Source of the DNA: SLRI01 sp964576715
GTDB lineage: Bacteria > Pseudomonadota > Alphaproteobacteria > Geminicoccales > Geminicoccaceae
Length of the DNA: 9,685 nt
Assembly: GCA_964576715.1 (NCBI GenBank)
Contig: CAZNWE010000119.1
Span: 1-9,685 of the forward strand
Reading direction: 5' to 3'
Below are positions 8,558-9,685 of this stretch, piece after piece. The notes below the pieces were generated by a model, which did no database searches, was not told the DNA's origin, and saw nothing but the letters and a program-made list of their open reading frames with translations. The position numbers were made by a program, and so were the translations under genes. The stretch's first letter is position 1, and each line of letters begins with the position of its first letter.

Positions 8558-9685
8558 ATGATGATCGGAGGGCGCACCGTCGCCATGCTCGCTGTCGGTA
8601 TCGTGGTGCATGTCGCACCCGCCGCCGGCTGGGCGCAGGAGGCCGAGAAGCCGAACATCCTGGTGATCTGGGGCGACGATATCGGCCAGAGCAACATCTC
8701 GGCCTACACCATGGGCCTGATGGGCTACCGGACGCCGAATATCGACCGGATCGCCGACGAGGGGATGATCTTCACCGACTACTACGGCGAGCAGTCTTGC
8801 ACCGCCGGCCGGTCGTCCTTCATCACCGGCCAGTCGGTGTTTCGCACCGGCCTCTCCAAGGTGGGGCTGCCCGGCGCCGATCTCGGCATGAGCGAGGAGG
8901 ACCCGACCATCGCCAGCATGCTCAAGGCCGAGGGCTACGCGACGGGCCAATTCGGCAAGAACCATCTCGGCGACAAGGACGAGCATCTGCCGACCAACCA
9001 CGGCTTCGACGAGTTCTTCGGCAATCTCTACCATCTCAACGCCGAGGAGGAGCCGGAGCATCCCGACTACCCGCGAGACATGGTTCTGCCCAACGGCGAC
9101 ACCTTTCTCGAACGGTTCGGCCCGCGCGGGGTGGTCCGCTCCTCCGCGACCTACGGCGAGAGCGAGATCACCCAGCAGATCGAGGATACCGGGGCACTCA
9201 CCCGCGAGCGCATGGAGGTCGTCGACGACGAGACCTCGGACGCCGCGATCGCCTTCATCCGCGAGCAGACGGAGGCGGGCACGCCCTGGTTCGTCTGGTG
9301 GAGCGGCACGCGAATGCACTTCCGCACTCACGTCGCCGAGGAGATGGAAGCGCAAGCGCGCGAGCTCGCCGGTCGCCCGGTGGACGAATACACGGCCGGC
9401 ATGATCGAGCACGACATGGACGTGGGCAAGTTCCTGGAGGTACTCGACGAACTCGGCATCACCGACAACACCATTGTCTTCTACTCGACCGACAATGGCC
9501 CGCACATGAACACCTGGCCGGACGCGGCGATGACGCCGTTCTGGAGCGAGAAGAACACCAACTGGGAGGGCGGCTGGCGTGTCCCCGCCATGGTCCGCTG
9601 GCCCGGTCGGATCCCGGAGAGCGAGATTACCAACGAGATCGTCCACCACATGGACTGGCTGCCGACCTTCCTCGCCGCCGCCGGC
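8558..9685 (+). CDS. Sulfatase (formylglycine-dependent, arylsulfatase type), 3' end outside window
   Basis: The frame is open from ATG 8558 to the last base, giving 376 residues without a stop; relatives are usually about 500-560. Sulfatases hydrolyse sulfate esters. Residues 1 to about 26 form a signal peptide, with cleavage likely after GWA, so it should be periplasmic. Catalytic features are the metal-binding GDD (39-41), the sulfatase signature CTAGRSSFITG (81-91) and GKNHLGD. Cys81 is the residue oxidised to formylglycine, with Arg85 next to it. YSTDNGPH supplies Asp312 and Asn313 as further metal ligands, followed by WEGGWRVPAMVRWPG. The Cys form of the signature implies an activating enzyme (FGE or anSME), which may lie downstream or elsewhere. 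It is divergent from the AraC-family gene, its probable regulator. The natural substrate cannot be told from this part. Confidence 0.94.
   Translation, partial: MMIGGRTVAMLAVGIVVHVAPAAGWAQEAEKPNILVIWGDDIGQSNISAYTMGLMGYRTPNIDRIADEGMIFTDYYGEQSCTAGRSSFITGQSVFRTGLSKVGLPGADLGMSEEDPTIASMLKAEGYATGQFGKNHLGDKDEHLPTNHGFDEFFGNLYHLNAEEEPEHPDYPRDMVLPNGDTFLERFGPRGVVRSSATYGESEITQQIEDTGALTRERMEVVDDETSDAAIAFIREQTEAGTPWFVWWSGTRMHFRTHVAEEMEAQARELAGRPVDEYTAGMIEHDMDVGKFLEVLDELGITDNTIVFYSTDNGPHMNTWPDAAMTPFWSEKNTNWEGGWRVPAMVRWPGRIPESEITNEIVHHMDWLPTFLAAAG

Noticed and set aside
8474..9649. Long open frame of 391 codons on the - strand opposite the sulfatase
   Set aside because: The + strand reading carries the full sulfatase signature, signal peptide and Shine-Dalgarno; the antisense product resembles nothing.

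Overview
The window is very GC-rich and tightly packed. It looks like an alphaproteobacterial chromosome, possibly of the Rhodospirillales type. That placement is inferred from the glyS-ppdK neighbourhood, the codon bias (most third positions are G or C) and the sequence style of the proteins; no rRNA or other taxonomic marker is present. No tRNA, CRISPR array, insertion sequence or long repeat was seen.

Region 1 (1-7248, all + strand) is one compact gene series. It starts with the 3' part of glyS (glycyl-tRNA synthetase beta chain). A 42-base gap with a Shine-Dalgarno sequence leads to ppdK (pyruvate, phosphate dikinase). Four small genes then follow with almost no space between them. They are a MeaB/ArgK-type G-protein chaperone (GTGA overlap with ppdK), a periplasmic glycerophosphodiesterase of the GlpQ type (ATGA overlap), an exported barnase-family ribonuclease (3-base gap) and its inhibitor barstar (ATGA overlap). 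The arrangement implies co-transcription and translational coupling. A housekeeping pair (glyS, ppdK) thus carries an accessory tail that ends in a toxic RNase and its antidote.

Region 2 (7249-7396) is a short convergent intergenic stretch with three weak GC-rich hairpins and no clear U-tract terminator.

Region 3 (7397-9685) holds a divergent pair: an AraC-family regulator on the - strand and a formylglycine-type sulfatase on the + strand that runs off the window. The 141-base space between them contains a candidate regulator promoter and two inverted repeats. The regulator probably controls the sulfatase and perhaps itself.

The most interesting part is the barnase-barstar pair. The RNase keeps every catalytic residue at barnase spacing. 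It has an export signal and two cysteines at the positions equivalent to barnase residues 43 and 80. The neighbouring MeaB-like protein is also unusual: its guanine-specificity motif reads GKAD instead of NKxD.
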